A DNA stretch of 36,694 nt from an uncultured Paenalcaligenes sp. (lineage in GTDB: Bacteria > Pseudomonadota > Gammaproteobacteria > Burkholderiales > Burkholderiaceae_B), in NCBI GenBank assembly GCA_947632305.1, contig CANROS010000010.1, positions 1-36,694 of the forward strand, written 5' to 3'. Under the pieces are notes generated by a model, which was given only the letters and a program-made list of their open reading frames with translations, was not told where the DNA came from and ran no database searches. The translations under genes and the position numbers were made by a program. This document shows, one piece after another, positions 8,247-17,495 of the stretch; the stretch's first letter is position 1; the number at the start of each line of letters is the position of its first letter.

Positions 8247-9281
8247 ATGTTCACAGAGAATAGAACCGTGCAAGTGCATCACGATTACCGTTTAGATACA
8301 GATAACACATTGGCGTTGGCTTCTACGGCGCAGCGTTTAGTGTGTCTGGATCAGGTGAGTCAGATACCGGCCTTACAACAAATAGCGCAAACGGAGCCAT
8401 CGCGTTGGGTTTTGGGCGGTGGCAGCAATATGGTATTAGCTCCATATATTGCGGGTTTGGTGATTAAGGTCCAAAACAGGGGGATTCGTTTAGTTAGTGA
8501 AACCGCCACTGAGGTCATCGTAGAAGCACAAGCAGGTGAAAACTGGCATCGTTTTGTCAGCTTTTGTTTAGAGCAGGGGTGGTTGGGTTTAGAGAACTTA
8601 GCTTTGATCCCCGGTACCGTTGGGGCAGCGCCAGTTCAAAATATTGGCGCCTATGGGGTTGAGCTGGAGCAGCGTGTTCATTCAATCCAATGTTGGGATC
8701 TAGAGCGTGCCCAATGGCAGCACTACACGGCGCAGCAGTGTGAGTTTGCGTATAGAGATAGTTTGTTTAAAAGGGCGGGAGCAGGGCGTTATTTAATAAC
8801 AGCGGTGCAGTTTATTTTAAGCAAAGCGTCAGGATGGCAGCCTGTGTTGCGTTACCCGGATCTTTTGCAATCCCCTAAACTGCAGCACACCATTAATGCC
8901 CGTGCTATTTTTGAGGCTGTGATAGAGGTGCGCCAAGCTAAATTACCTGATCCTAAACAGTTAGCGAATGCAGGCAGTTTTTTTAAAAATCCGGTAATTA
9001 GCCAAGCGAATTACGAGCGTATCCGTGCTCAATATCCTGCAGTGATAGCGTACCCTTATGAAGCGCAGTTTAAACTCGCTGCCGGGTGGCTAATCGAACG
9101 AGCGGGTTGGAAAGGAAAACAGCTAGGGCCTGTGGGGATGCATGTACGTCAGGCCTTGGTATTAGTGAATTATGGTGGGGCGACGGCGCGTGAGGTCGCG
9201 CAGCTGGTAGAGCGGGTGCAGGCTGATGTGTATGATCTATTTCAAGTGGAACTAGAACAAGAACCCATTACTGTGACGTGA
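8247..9281 (+). CDS. murB: UDP-N-acetylmuramate dehydrogenase
   Basis: 'VLGGGSNMVLAP', 'GLENLALIPGTVGAAPVQNIGAYGVEL', 'FAYRDSLFK', 'NAGSFFKNPV', 'AAGWLIERAGWKG'. Confidence 0.96.
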   Translation: MFTENRTVQVHHDYRLDTDNTLALASTAQRLVCLDQVSQIPALQQIAQTEPSRWVLGGGSNMVLAPYIAGLVIKVQNRGIRLVSETATEVIVEAQAGENWHRFVSFCLEQGWLGLENLALIPGTVGAAPVQNIGAYGVELEQRVHSIQCWDLERAQWQHYTAQQCEFAYRDSLFKRAGAGRYLITAVQFILSKASGWQPVLRYPDLLQSPKLQHTINARAIFEAVIEVRQAKLPDPKQLANAGSFFKNPVISQANYERIRAQYPAVIAYPYEAQFKLAAGWLIERAGWKGKQLGPVGMHVRQALVLVNYGGATAREVAQLVERVQADVYDLFQVELEQEPITVT

Positions 9282-9309
9282 AAAAAGCTTGGCCTTAGCC
9301 AAGCTTTTA
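9281..9309. terminator. Bidirectional terminator between convergent murB and dapB
   Basis: AAAAAAGCTTGGC-ctta-GCCAAGCTTTTAT. Confidence 0.85.
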
Positions 9310-9319
9310 TGGAGAGCTT

Positions 9320-10111
9320 TTAGGCGCCCAGCACGTCTTGCATAGAGTAGAGACCGGTCTCTTTGTGAGCCAGATAGCGCACGGCACGTAAGCTGCCCTG
9401 AGCATAGGTTGTGCGGCTGCTGGAGCGATGTGTGATTTCAATGCGTTCACCATCACCACAGAAAAATACGGTGTGATCCCCAATAATATCGCCGCCGCGG
9501 ACGACGGAAAAGCCAATGCGGCCGTCTTCGCGAGCGCCTGTTTCACCGTGGCGGGTCCAATCGGCGACGTCGTTTAAATTGACGTCCCACGCTTTGGCCA
9601 CGGCTTCACCCATGGCTAAGGCTGTGCCGGATGGGGCATCGACTTTGTGACGGTGATGGGCTTCAAAGACTTCGGCGTCAAAGCCTTGATTCATGAGCTT
9701 AGCGGCCATTTCAACCAGACGTAAAGCCACGTTGACGCCAACGCTCATATTGGGCGCAAAGACGATGGCTGTTTTTTGGGCAGCGAGGGCAATGCGTTCT
9801 TTTTCTTCGGCGCTAAAACCGGTGGTGCCAATGACTAGCTTGCAATGGTGTGTCACGCAAGCCTGTAGGTGGTTCATCGTCCCTTCAGGGCGAGTGAAAT
9901 CTATTAGACAGTCGGCGTTAGCCAGCAGAGTGAGGTCGTCACTAATGATAACCCCTGTGTTTTTGCCTAAAAAAGCACCTGCATCTAAGCCAATGGAGTC
10001 CGCCCCAACGTGATCCAGGGCAACGGTAAGTTGTAGATCAGAACTGTTTAAGACGGCTTCAATGAGCATGCGGCCCATGCGACCGTTAGCGCCAGCAATG
10101 GCTATACGCAT
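9320..10111 (-). CDS. dapB: 4-hydroxy-tetrahydrodipicolinate reductase
   Basis: '[16 protein letters not shown]', 'DFTRPEGT', '[16 protein letters not shown]', '[18 protein letters not shown]'. Confidence 0.97.
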   Translation of the reverse strand: MRIAIAGANGRMGRMLIEAVLNSSDLQLTVALDHVGADSIGLDAGAFLGKNTGVIISDDLTLLANADCLIDFTRPEGTMNHLQACVTHHCKLVIGTTGFSAEEKERIALAAQKTAIVFAPNMSVGVNVALRLVEMAAKLMNQGFDAEVFEAHHRHKVDAPSGTALAMGEAVAKAWDVNLNDVADWTRHGETGAREDGRIGFSVVRGGDIIGDHTVFFCGDGERIEITHRSSSRTTYAQGSLRAVRYLAHKETGLYSMQDVLGA

Positions 10112-10162
10112 AATGTTTCCTTTGTTATTTCAATCTAAGAGAGCAAGTCATAAAGACGTAGT

Positions 10163-10660
10163 TTAACGCAGGGGCTCGGGTTGTAGGATGGCATCAGCTG
10201 GTGGCAATACCGGGCTGGAAAATGGCGTGACGTTGAGTTCTTCGTCTAGGGGGCTAGGGCTGGTACTAATGGCGTTGGCACCTGAGTCTGCTTGTTCGTA
10301 AGGTTGGCGGTTGGGTTGAGGGTCGCCCTCCCAACTGACTAACTGATCGCCCTCAAACCAGACGGTAAAGGTACGCTGTTCTGGTTTGCCAGTACCTGGT
10401 TTATGATAGTAGGGGTAATCCCAGCGGTTGCTGTGGAAAACGTCTTGCAACGTGGGCGTGCCGAGTAAAAAGTGCACTTGTTCGCGGCTCATGCCCACAG
10501 CGAGTCTATCGATCTGAGCAGAGGTCAACCAGTTGCCTTGTTGTACAGAGGCCCTATAAGGAAAACCCCATTGAGTGCCACTACATGCACTGAGGGTCAG
10601 CGCTGATAGGCCTGCAATCACGCTTAGGCGTAATAGAGTAGAGTATTTTTTTGCGATCAT
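10163..10660 (-). CDS. bamE: Outer membrane assembly lipoprotein BamE (SmpA/OmlA)
   Basis: Lipobox 'LSAC'; 'YRASVQQGNWLTSAQIDRLAVGMSREQVHFLLGTPTLQDVFHSNRWDYPYY'; divergent from fur, a common arrangement. Confidence 0.94.
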   Translation of the reverse strand: MIAKKYSTLLRLSVIAGLSALTLSACSGTQWGFPYRASVQQGNWLTSAQIDRLAVGMSREQVHFLLGTPTLQDVFHSNRWDYPYYHKPGTGKPEQRTFTVWFEGDQLVSWEGDPQPNRQPYEQADSGANAISTSPSPLDEELNVTPFSSPVLPPADAILQPEPLR

Positions 10661-10813
10661 TGCTTTACCGTGCCGCTGTTAGGATAAAATCGTTATCATA
10701 TAAGGGTTTATTAAAATGTGCATCGTGCTCATTGTAAATTCCACCTCGAAATCCGGCTGCTTTGCGCAGTGCGGGCAACGAGCCTTACCCCAATCAGGTA
10801 TATAATCTCGCTT

Positions 10814-11266
10814 ATGAAAGACCAAAACGAACTGAAAAACATGGGGCTTAAGGCGACATTTCCGCGCCTAAAGATTCTAGATGTATTCCGTCGCCACGAC
10901 GGCACCGAAGAGCTACGTCACCTAAGTGCCGAAGACGTCTACCGTATTTTAATCGCTGAAGACGTCGATATAGGCTTAGCTACAGTGTACCGCGTCCTGA
11001 CCCAATTTGAGCAGGCTGGTATTTTGATGCGCAGCCAGTTTGACGGTGGCAAGGCGGTATTTGAATTAAATGATGGTGACCATCATGATCACTTTATTTG
11101 TACAAATTGTGCCAAGGTAGTCGAGTTCTCCGATCCAGAAATTGAAAAGCGTCAATATGTGATCGCTGATAATTTAGGATTTGAACTTGAAAGCCATACC
11201 TTGGTTCTTTATGGCAATTGTGATGAGTGTTTAAGCACGACTAAAAGCGGACGCACTAAGCGTTAA
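10814..11266 (+). CDS. fur: Ferric uptake regulator
   Basis: '[19 protein letters not shown]', '[16 protein letters not shown]', '[16 protein letters not shown]', C-terminal 'CDEC'. Start at the ATG 10814 rather than 10718. Confidence 0.96.
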   Translation: MKDQNELKNMGLKATFPRLKILDVFRRHDGTEELRHLSAEDVYRILIAEDVDIGLATVYRVLTQFEQAGILMRSQFDGGKAVFELNDGDHHDHFICTNCAKVVEFSDPEIEKRQYVIADNLGFELESHTLVLYGNCDECLSTTKSGRTKR

Positions 11267-11277
11267 TTTATTCATTT

Positions 11278-11300
11278 AGGGGCTTTTTAGCCCCTTTTTT
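11278..11300 (+). terminator. Terminator after fur
   Basis: AGGGGCTTTTTAGCCCCTTTTTT. Confidence 0.85.
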
Positions 11301-11309
11301 ATTTAAGCT

Positions 11310-12956
11310 TCAATTTTTTAAGCCTAGCATTTCTTTGGCGTGTTCTCGGGTGGTCGAGGTGATTTCTATGCCTCCTAGCATCCTAGAGATTTCTTCTATG
11401 CGCTCAGACTCTTCAAGATGTTGTATTTTGGAAACGGTCTGGGAGTCTTGCGCATATTTGCTTACCAAGAAATGGTGGTCCCCAAAAGCAGCGACTTGTG
11501 GCAGGTGCGTAACACATAACACTTGATGACGTTGCCCTAGTTCGTAAAGCAATCTGCCTACCACTTCGGCGACGGCGCCACCTATGCCGCTATCTACCTC
11601 GTCAAAAATTAAGGTGGGGACGCGAGCGGCTTGGCTAGCAATCACAGAAAGAGCCAAGGAAATCCTAGAAAGCTCGCCGCCAGAGGCCACTTTGGCTAGG
11701 GCGGCAGGCTTAACGCCTTTGTGTCCTGCCACCAAAAACTCCACTTTTTCATTGCCATGAGCACTGGGTTCGCAAGGGCTGAGCTGGACGACAAACTGTC
11801 CGCCTTGCATGGAGAGTTGTTGCATGGCTGCACTGACCTGTTGGCTGAGACTTTGGCTAGTGCTTTGACGCGCTAGGCTTAGGTCTGTGGCCAGCTGATG
11901 GTAGTTGGCCTGAGCGCTTTCCACACGGGCTAATAAAGCGTCTAAGTCGATGGAGAGTTGAAGCTGCTGTTGTTTTTGTTGGAGCTGCTCTAAAAGCGCT
12001 GGGAGGGCTTCAGGCTCGCATTTGTGTTTACGAGCTAAATTGAATGCCGCAGCCATCTGCTGATCGATGTGCTCTAAGCGCTCAGGGTCGAGCTCTACAT
12101 CGCTCAGGTAGCTATTGAGATCAGAGACGCTTTCAGAGCACGCAATTTGGGCAGATTCTACGATTTGGTAAATGTTTTGTAGACTTGGATCATGGCTGAG
12201 CACACTCTGTAATTGGTGTAGGGCCGTGTTCAGTTGCGAGAGCGCGCCGGCGTCGGACTCCAGTACATGCAAAGCATGGCCAGCGCTATCCAGTAATGAC
12301 TGGGCATGCGCTAAGCGCAGGTGCTCTTGGCTTAAAAGCTCCCAGTCTCCTGCCTTTAGATTGAGGTCTTGCAGTTGTTGGATTTGCCATTCCAGCAGCT
12401 CTAGTTCTTGGTGGTGTGTTTGTGCGCTGTGCTGTGCTTCATCATAGGCTTGTTGGGCTTGTTGCCAAGCTTGCCACGATTTTTGAACTTGGTGGCTGAG
12501 GTGTGTGTGTTGGCCTTGGGTATCTAAAATACTGTATTGGCTTTGAGGGTTCAGCAGGCTTTGATGGGCGTGTTGGCCATGAATATCAATTAATTGTGAA
12601 CCCAAGTCGCGTAGCTGCGATATGGTGCAAGGTATGCCATTGATATAGGCGCGACTGCGGCCTTGTTGATCAATCAGGCGGCGTAAAATTAGGTCGTCCT
12701 CTTGCTCTAGATCATGCTCTGAGAGCCAGGCAGAGATAGCGAGGTTTGAGCTAAAGGTGGCGATGATTTCAGTGCGCTCTGCGCCTTGACGAATGACAGA
12801 GCTATCTCCGCGGCCACCTAAGACCAAAGAGAGCGCATCAATTAAAATGGATTTCCCTGCCCCTGTTTCGCCAGAAAAAACGGTAAAGCCTGCATCAAAA
12901 TCAATTTGGTTTTGATCAACAATTACAAAATCACGTAGGTGTAAGGAGCGTAGCAT
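11310..12956 (-). CDS. recN: DNA repair protein RecN
   Basis: Walker A 'GETGAGKSILIDAL', 'IDIHGQHAHQSLL', 'LSRISLALSVI', 'PTLIFDEVDSGIGG'. Confidence 0.96.
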   Translation of the reverse strand: MLRSLHLRDFVIVDQNQIDFDAGFTVFSGETGAGKSILIDALSLVLGGRGDSSVIRQGAERTEIIATFSSNLAISAWLSEHDLEQEDDLILRRLIDQQGRSRAYINGIPCTISQLRDLGSQLIDIHGQHAHQSLLNPQSQYSILDTQGQHTHLSHQVQKSWQAWQQAQQAYDEAQHSAQTHHQELELLEWQIQQLQDLNLKAGDWELLSQEHLRLAHAQSLLDSAGHALHVLESDAGALSQLNTALHQLQSVLSHDPSLQNIYQIVESAQIACSESVSDLNSYLSDVELDPERLEHIDQQMAAAFNLARKHKCEPEALPALLEQLQQKQQQLQLSIDLDALLARVESAQANYHQLATDLSLARQSTSQSLSQQVSAAMQQLSMQGGQFVVQLSPCEPSAHGNEKVEFLVAGHKGVKPAALAKVASGGELSRISLALSVIASQAARVPTLIFDEVDSGIGGAVAEVVGRLLYELGQRHQVLCVTHLPQVAAFGDHHFLVSKYAQDSQTVSKIQHLEESERIEEISRMLGGIEITSTTREHAKEMLGLKN

Positions 12957-12962
12957 ATGAAA

Positions 12963-13856
12963 TTACTCGTTCTCGTCAGCAGGAAAGCGATTCCAGCCTA
13001 ATTTTTGCCTTAACGTAGAAAAAAAGCTATAGCCTTCGGGATGGATAAAGCGCACTGTGTTTTGAGCCCGACGAATATCAATGCGGTCGCCGGGTTGGCA
13101 GTCAGAGAGGGTTTGCATATCAAAATGGACGCTAGCCCCTGTTTGGACTCGACCTAAAGTGGTGATGGTTAGGCTAAGAATGCTGGTGCCGGGTACGACG
13201 ACTGGACGGTTAGATAAGGTCTGCGGTGCCACGGGCACAAGCAATAAAGCGTCCATTGTTGGGTAGAGAATAGGCCCATTGGCTGCCAAGGCATACGCCG
13301 TGGAACCAGTAGGAGTAGAGATGACCACGCCATCTGCCCGCTGACGGTGCATGAAATTGCCGTCTAGCTCTACGTTGAGTTCGATGAGGCCGCCTCGACC
13401 TGCTCGGTTAATCACAATGTCATTCAGAGCAATGCCGGAGTATAAAATGTCTTCACCCCGTACAATACGCCCTTCGAGTAAACTGCGTTCTTCAAGAGTA
13501 TAGTGGCCTTGGATTACACTGGTTACCGCTTCGTGTGCGTTTTTTAACGGGATGTCGGTAATAAAACCGAGCCTACCGTGATTAATACCAATTAACGGCA
13601 CGGTGTAATTAGCTAGCTTGCGTGCTGCTCCAATCATGGTGCCATCACCGCCCATAATAACGGCTAAATCGGCAGACACGCCGATCTCGTCATAGCTACA
13701 CGTGGTCATATCGGAAATGCCAGAATAACGAGCGGTGTCGGCTTCGATGATGACTTGGCAGCCTGCCCGTTGTATGGTTTCAGCTAGAGCACGTACTGGC
13801 GCATCTAAACCACTGTCTTGATAGCGACCAATAATTGCTACCGAATTAAAGTGCAT
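12963..13856 (-). CDS. nadK: NAD kinase
   Basis: 'VIMGGDGTMIGAAR', 'INHGRLGFITDI', 'DGVVISTPTGSTAYALAANGPI'. Confidence 0.96.
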   Translation of the reverse strand: MHFNSVAIIGRYQDSGLDAPVRALAETIQRAGCQVIIEADTARYSGISDMTTCSYDEIGVSADLAVIMGGDGTMIGAARKLANYTVPLIGINHGRLGFITDIPLKNAHEAVTSVIQGHYTLEERSLLEGRIVRGEDILYSGIALNDIVINRAGRGGLIELNVELDGNFMHRQRADGVVISTPTGSTAYALAANGPILYPTMDALLLVPVAPQTLSNRPVVVPGTSILSLTITTLGRVQTGASVHFDMQTLSDCQPGDRIDIRRAQNTVRFIHPEGYSFFSTLRQKLGWNRFPADENE

Positions 13857-13971
13857 GGGGTGTGACCTTGTGATGTGTTGGAGAATAATTAGTTAGAATT
13901 ATAAAGGCGCACGCTTTTTTTTGTTGCCTTAGAAATGGTGTGTATACACCGCACCTCATATATTGAATACT

Positions 13972-14979
13972 ATGGATGATAGAGCAAGTGCATTACTGAA
14001 TGTCCTAATTGAGCGTTACATAGTAGATGGCCAGCCGGTAGGATCAAGAACTTTATCTAAAGTAGTTAATTTATCGCCTGCAACCATTCGCAATGTGATG
14101 GCCGATCTAGAAGAGCTAGGGCTGGTACAAAGCCCGCATACTTCTGCTGGGCGCATTCCCACCCCCCAAGGGTATCGTATTTTTGTCGATCAGCTTTTGG
14201 CTGTGCCGCGTCACGAGCTTTGTATAGCTAGCGCGTTAAAGCAACAGATCTCAATCTTAGAGCCAGCTAAAGCAGTGAGCTCTGCGGCGGATTTGTTGTC
14301 AAATCTATCGCAGTTCGTGGGCGTGGTTTTAGCCCCCAAACGTGCACAGACTTTTAAGCAAATTGATTTTATACGGCTTTCTGATAAACGTGTTTTACTT
14401 ATTATTGTCACCCCCAGTGGAGATGTGCAAAATCGTATTCTCTCGGTGTCACGCGACTACAAAGAGCACGAACTGATCGAAGCCAGTAACTTTTTTAATC
14501 AACATTTTTCAGGTTTGTCGTTTGCGCAGGTGCGTAAGACGTTGTCTGTTGAACTGTCTTCTTTGCGCCAAGATATCTCTAGGTTGATGCAGGCGGCCGT
14601 AGAGGCCAGCGAGTCTGAGCTTGATAGCGCAGAGGCAGTGGTGCTTTCAGGCGAAAATAAGTTTTTAAATGTGAGCGAAATGGTGGCGAACATGGATCGT
14701 TTACGCCAATTGTTTGATTTGTTTGAAAAGAAAACCGATTGGTTGCATTTATTAGATAGTTCTCGCCAAGCCCAAGGTGTACAAATTTATATTGGTGGTG
14801 ACTCGCAAATGGTCCCCGTAGAAGATGTCTCCGTGGTCACCGCACCGTATGGCGCCGATGGCCAAGTCTTAGGGACTTTAGGGGTTATTGGGCCATCGCG
14901 TATGGCTTATGACAAGGTCATCCCCATTGTCGATATTACGGCGCGTATGTTGTCTAATGCGCTTAGTCACAACTCTTAA
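13972..14979 (+). CDS. hrcA: Heat-inducible transcription repressor HrcA
   Basis: '[61 protein letters not shown]'. ATG at 13972 or the TTG at 13963. Confidence 0.95.
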   Translation: MDDRASALLNVLIERYIVDGQPVGSRTLSKVVNLSPATIRNVMADLEELGLVQSPHTSAGRIPTPQGYRIFVDQLLAVPRHELCIASALKQQISILEPAKAVSSAADLLSNLSQFVGVVLAPKRAQTFKQIDFIRLSDKRVLLIIVTPSGDVQNRILSVSRDYKEHELIEASNFFNQHFSGLSFAQVRKTLSVELSSLRQDISRLMQAAVEASESELDSAEAVVLSGENKFLNVSEMVANMDRLRQLFDLFEKKTDWLHLLDSSRQAQGVQIYIGGDSQMVPVEDVSVVTAPYGADGQVLGTLGVIGPSRMAYDKVIPIVDITARMLSNALSHNS

Positions 14980-14992
14980 TTATTAGTGAATC

Positions 14993-16063
14993 ATGAGCCC
15001 CAAGAAATACTATGCGGAATTCCCCGATGAGTCTTTGCTAGACCCTCAGGTACGCGCCCAAAACAGCCCTAGGGTGGGGGTGCTTTTGGTGAATTTGGGT
15101 ACGCCTAATACGCCTACTGTTAAAGATATTCGTCGTTATTTAGCTGAGTTTTTATCCGATCAGCGCGTAGTGGAGCTTCCACCGTTTCTTTGGCAGATTA
15201 TCTTGCGTGGGTTTGTGCTGCCATTTAGACCAAAAAAGTTGGTGCCTAAATATGAGTCCATTTGGTTAGAGCAGGGCTCTCCTTTAACGGTATATAGTCA
15301 GGCGCAGGCAGATCTGCTGCAGGAACAAATCCAAGAGCAAGGTTGGGATGTGCCGGTACGGCTAGCCATGCGTTATGGGCAGCCCGCTATGCATGATGTG
15401 TTAAATGAACTGACTGCGTTAGGTTGTGAGCGCATTTTAATGTTGCCTTTATACCCACAATATGCAGCCAGCACCACTGCTACAGCCATTGATGAGCTCA
15501 ATCGGTATGTGGCCAAAAGACGTAATCAGCCCGAAACTCGAGCCGTCAAAAGTTATTGTCAGCATCCCGGTTACATTCAGCCCTTAGTCCAAAGCATTGA
15601 GCGTCATTGGCAGACTGAGGCGAAACCGCAACGTTTGCTCTTAAGCTTTCATGGTATACCAAGGCGCACAGTGGAGGCGGGAGATCCGTATTATCGAGAG
15701 TGCATGCTAACTACCGCCGCGGTGCGAAGTGCTTTGGCCGCTTACGATGTGCCTGTGTATGCGAGTTTTCAAAGCCGTTTTGGTGCTGAGCGCTGGTTGG
15801 AGCCTTATACTGAGCCTACACTACGTCAATGGGCCAAAGAGGGCATAGAGTCAGTACACGTTGCCTGTCCCGGTTTTTTGGCAGATTGCCTAGAGACGTT
15901 AGAAGAGATTCAAATGGAGTGCCAAGAAGCCTTTATCGAAGAGGGCGGCCAGCACTTTGCTTATATTCCGTGTTTGAATGACGATAAAGCATGGATTAAT
16001 GGTTTGTGCGACATCGTGTTGCAAAATTTAAATGGTTGGGAACTTCGCAAAAGCGCAAATTAG
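14993..16063 (+). CDS. hemH: Ferrochelatase
   Basis: 'VGVLLVNLGTPNTPTVKDIRRYLAEFLSDQRVVE', 'LLLSFHGIPRRTVEAGDPY', 'SVHVACPGFLADCLETLEEI'. Confidence 0.96.
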   Translation: MSPKKYYAEFPDESLLDPQVRAQNSPRVGVLLVNLGTPNTPTVKDIRRYLAEFLSDQRVVELPPFLWQIILRGFVLPFRPKKLVPKYESIWLEQGSPLTVYSQAQADLLQEQIQEQGWDVPVRLAMRYGQPAMHDVLNELTALGCERILMLPLYPQYAASTTATAIDELNRYVAKRRNQPETRAVKSYCQHPGYIQPLVQSIERHWQTEAKPQRLLLSFHGIPRRTVEAGDPYYRECMLTTAAVRSALAAYDVPVYASFQSRFGAERWLEPYTEPTLRQWAKEGIESVHVACPGFLADCLETLEEIQMECQEAFIEEGGQHFAYIPCLNDDKAWINGLCDIVLQNLNGWELRKSAN

Positions 16064-16153
16064 CCTAAAATATAGGTGTTTGTCCTTGTTGCGCAAAATG
16101 CAAGTAAGTATTTGTGCTATTTGTCATCAAGGTCTTTTATTCAGGAAATACTG

Positions 16154-16714
16154 ATGCTTAGAAAAAACCCTCGGGGTGATTACCCTGTAGTCCATGAAAC
16201 TGCCTTTGTGGACCCGACGGCTATTTTATGTGGGCGTGTAGAAATTGGTGCTCATGTTTTTATTGGCCCTTACGCGGTGATTCGTGCAGATGAGGTGGAT
16301 GAAAACGGTCACCTAGAGCCCATCATTATTGGTGCGAACTCTAATATTCAAGACGGTGTAGTGATTCACTCTAAAGACGGCGCTGCCGTTACCATTGGGG
16401 CGAATAGCTCTATTGCGCATCGATCCATTGTGCATGGTCCTTGCTCCGTAGGCAGTCACGTTTTTATTGGTTTTAATTCGGTACTATTTAACTGTACAGT
16501 GGGTGATTCTGCTGTAGTGCGCCACAACTGTGTCGTAGATGGTCATGATATCCCTGAGCGTTTCTATCTGCCTTCAGCCACCGTGGTGACGGGTGCTACA
16601 GATTTAACCGCTTTAGATACTGTGCCGCAGTCAGCCAAGGAGTTTTCCGAGTCTGTTATGCACACCAATGTGACATTTGCACAAGCTTATCGTCGTATTC
16701 AGAATCAATTTTAA
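16154..16714 (+). CDS. Gamma-class carbonic anhydrase-like hexapeptide-repeat protein
   Basis: Left-handed beta-helix hexapeptide pattern; candidate metal-site histidines in 'VVIHSKDG...IAHRSIVHGPCSVGSHVFIGFNSVLFNC'. Start at ATG 16154. Confidence 0.87.
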   Translation: MLRKNPRGDYPVVHETAFVDPTAILCGRVEIGAHVFIGPYAVIRADEVDENGHLEPIIIGANSNIQDGVVIHSKDGAAVTIGANSSIAHRSIVHGPCSVGSHVFIGFNSVLFNCTVGDSAVVRHNCVVDGHDIPERFYLPSATVVTGATDLTALDTVPQSAKEFSESVMHTNVTFAQAYRRIQNQF

Positions 16715-16742
16715 TTTTTGCTAAAAAAATTGTTGATGGACA

Positions 16743-16771
16743 CTTGAAGTTGGGGGCATAGGCCCCCATCT
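16743..16771 (+). promoter_or_regulatory. Sigma32 (RpoH) promoter for grpE
   Basis: CTTGAA (16743-16748), 15-nt spacer, CCCCATCT (16764-16771); about 43 nt before the grpE ATG. Confidence 0.85.
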
Positions 16772-16813
16772 TTGTTTTTATTGCCATTCATTAATTTTAC
16801 CGTGGAGAAGGTT

Positions 16814-17389
16814 ATGTCCGCACCGAAGCAGCCGCAGGATACAACTGTAGATGCAGAGCAGTCCGCAACTCAGCACCAAGAGGAGGGGATGTTCGATGAT
16901 GCTAACGACGAGACCATTGCATTTCCCCAAGAAAGCAACATAGAGGCAGAGTTAAGCGAGGCTCAAGCCAAAGTGGCTGAATACCACGACCAATTGCTAC
17001 GCGCTAAAGCCGAGATGGAAAATGTGCGCCGTCGTGCCACAGAGGACGTAGCTAAGGCTCGTAAATTCGCCGTAGAAAGCTTTGCTGAAAGCTTAATTCC
17101 TGTGCGCGATAGCTTAGAAGCCGCTCTATCCCAAGAAGACCAGACTTTGGCTGTTTTGTCCGAAGGGGTGGAAACGACTTTGCGCCAATTAAACAGTGCG
17201 TTTGAGCGTAACAAACTAATTGAAATCGCCCCAGCCGTGGGTGATAAATTTGATCCTCATGCACACCAAGCCATCTCAGCGATTCCTTCTGAGCAAGCTA
17301 AAGACACGGTGGCTCAGGTTTTGCAAAAAGGTTATGCCTTGTCGGATCGCGTCTTGCGCCCGGCATTAGTGATGGTATCAGCGGGTTAG
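16814..17389 (+). CDS. grpE: Nucleotide exchange factor GrpE
   Basis: '[49 protein letters not shown]', '[10 protein letters not shown]', '[23 protein letters not shown]'. Start at ATG 16814 with GGAGAAGG upstream. Confidence 0.96.
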   Translation: MSAPKQPQDTTVDAEQSATQHQEEGMFDDANDETIAFPQESNIEAELSEAQAKVAEYHDQLLRAKAEMENVRRRATEDVAKARKFAVESFAESLIPVRDSLEAALSQEDQTLAVLSEGVETTLRQLNSAFERNKLIEIAPAVGDKFDPHAHQAISAIPSEQAKDTVAQVLQKGYALSDRVLRPALVMVSAG

Positions 17390-17405
17390 TTTTTAGCGAA
17401 TCGCA

Positions 17406-17433
17406 CTTGAAATACTAAAACTCTACCCCATAT
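17406..17433 (+). promoter_or_regulatory. Sigma32 promoter for dnaK
   Basis: CTTGAA (17406-17411), 14-nt spacer, CCCCATAT (17426-17433). Confidence 0.87.
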
Positions 17434-17495
17434 AAGCATTAACTAATTAATTCTTGCGATCTTCGCAATATCGAATTCAGGCTAGGAATAAAAAA

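Noticed and set aside
13930-13955. GTGTATACAC palindrome upstream of hrcA
   Set aside because: Only 10 bp, a common short palindrome; no match to a known operator, so not reported as a feature.
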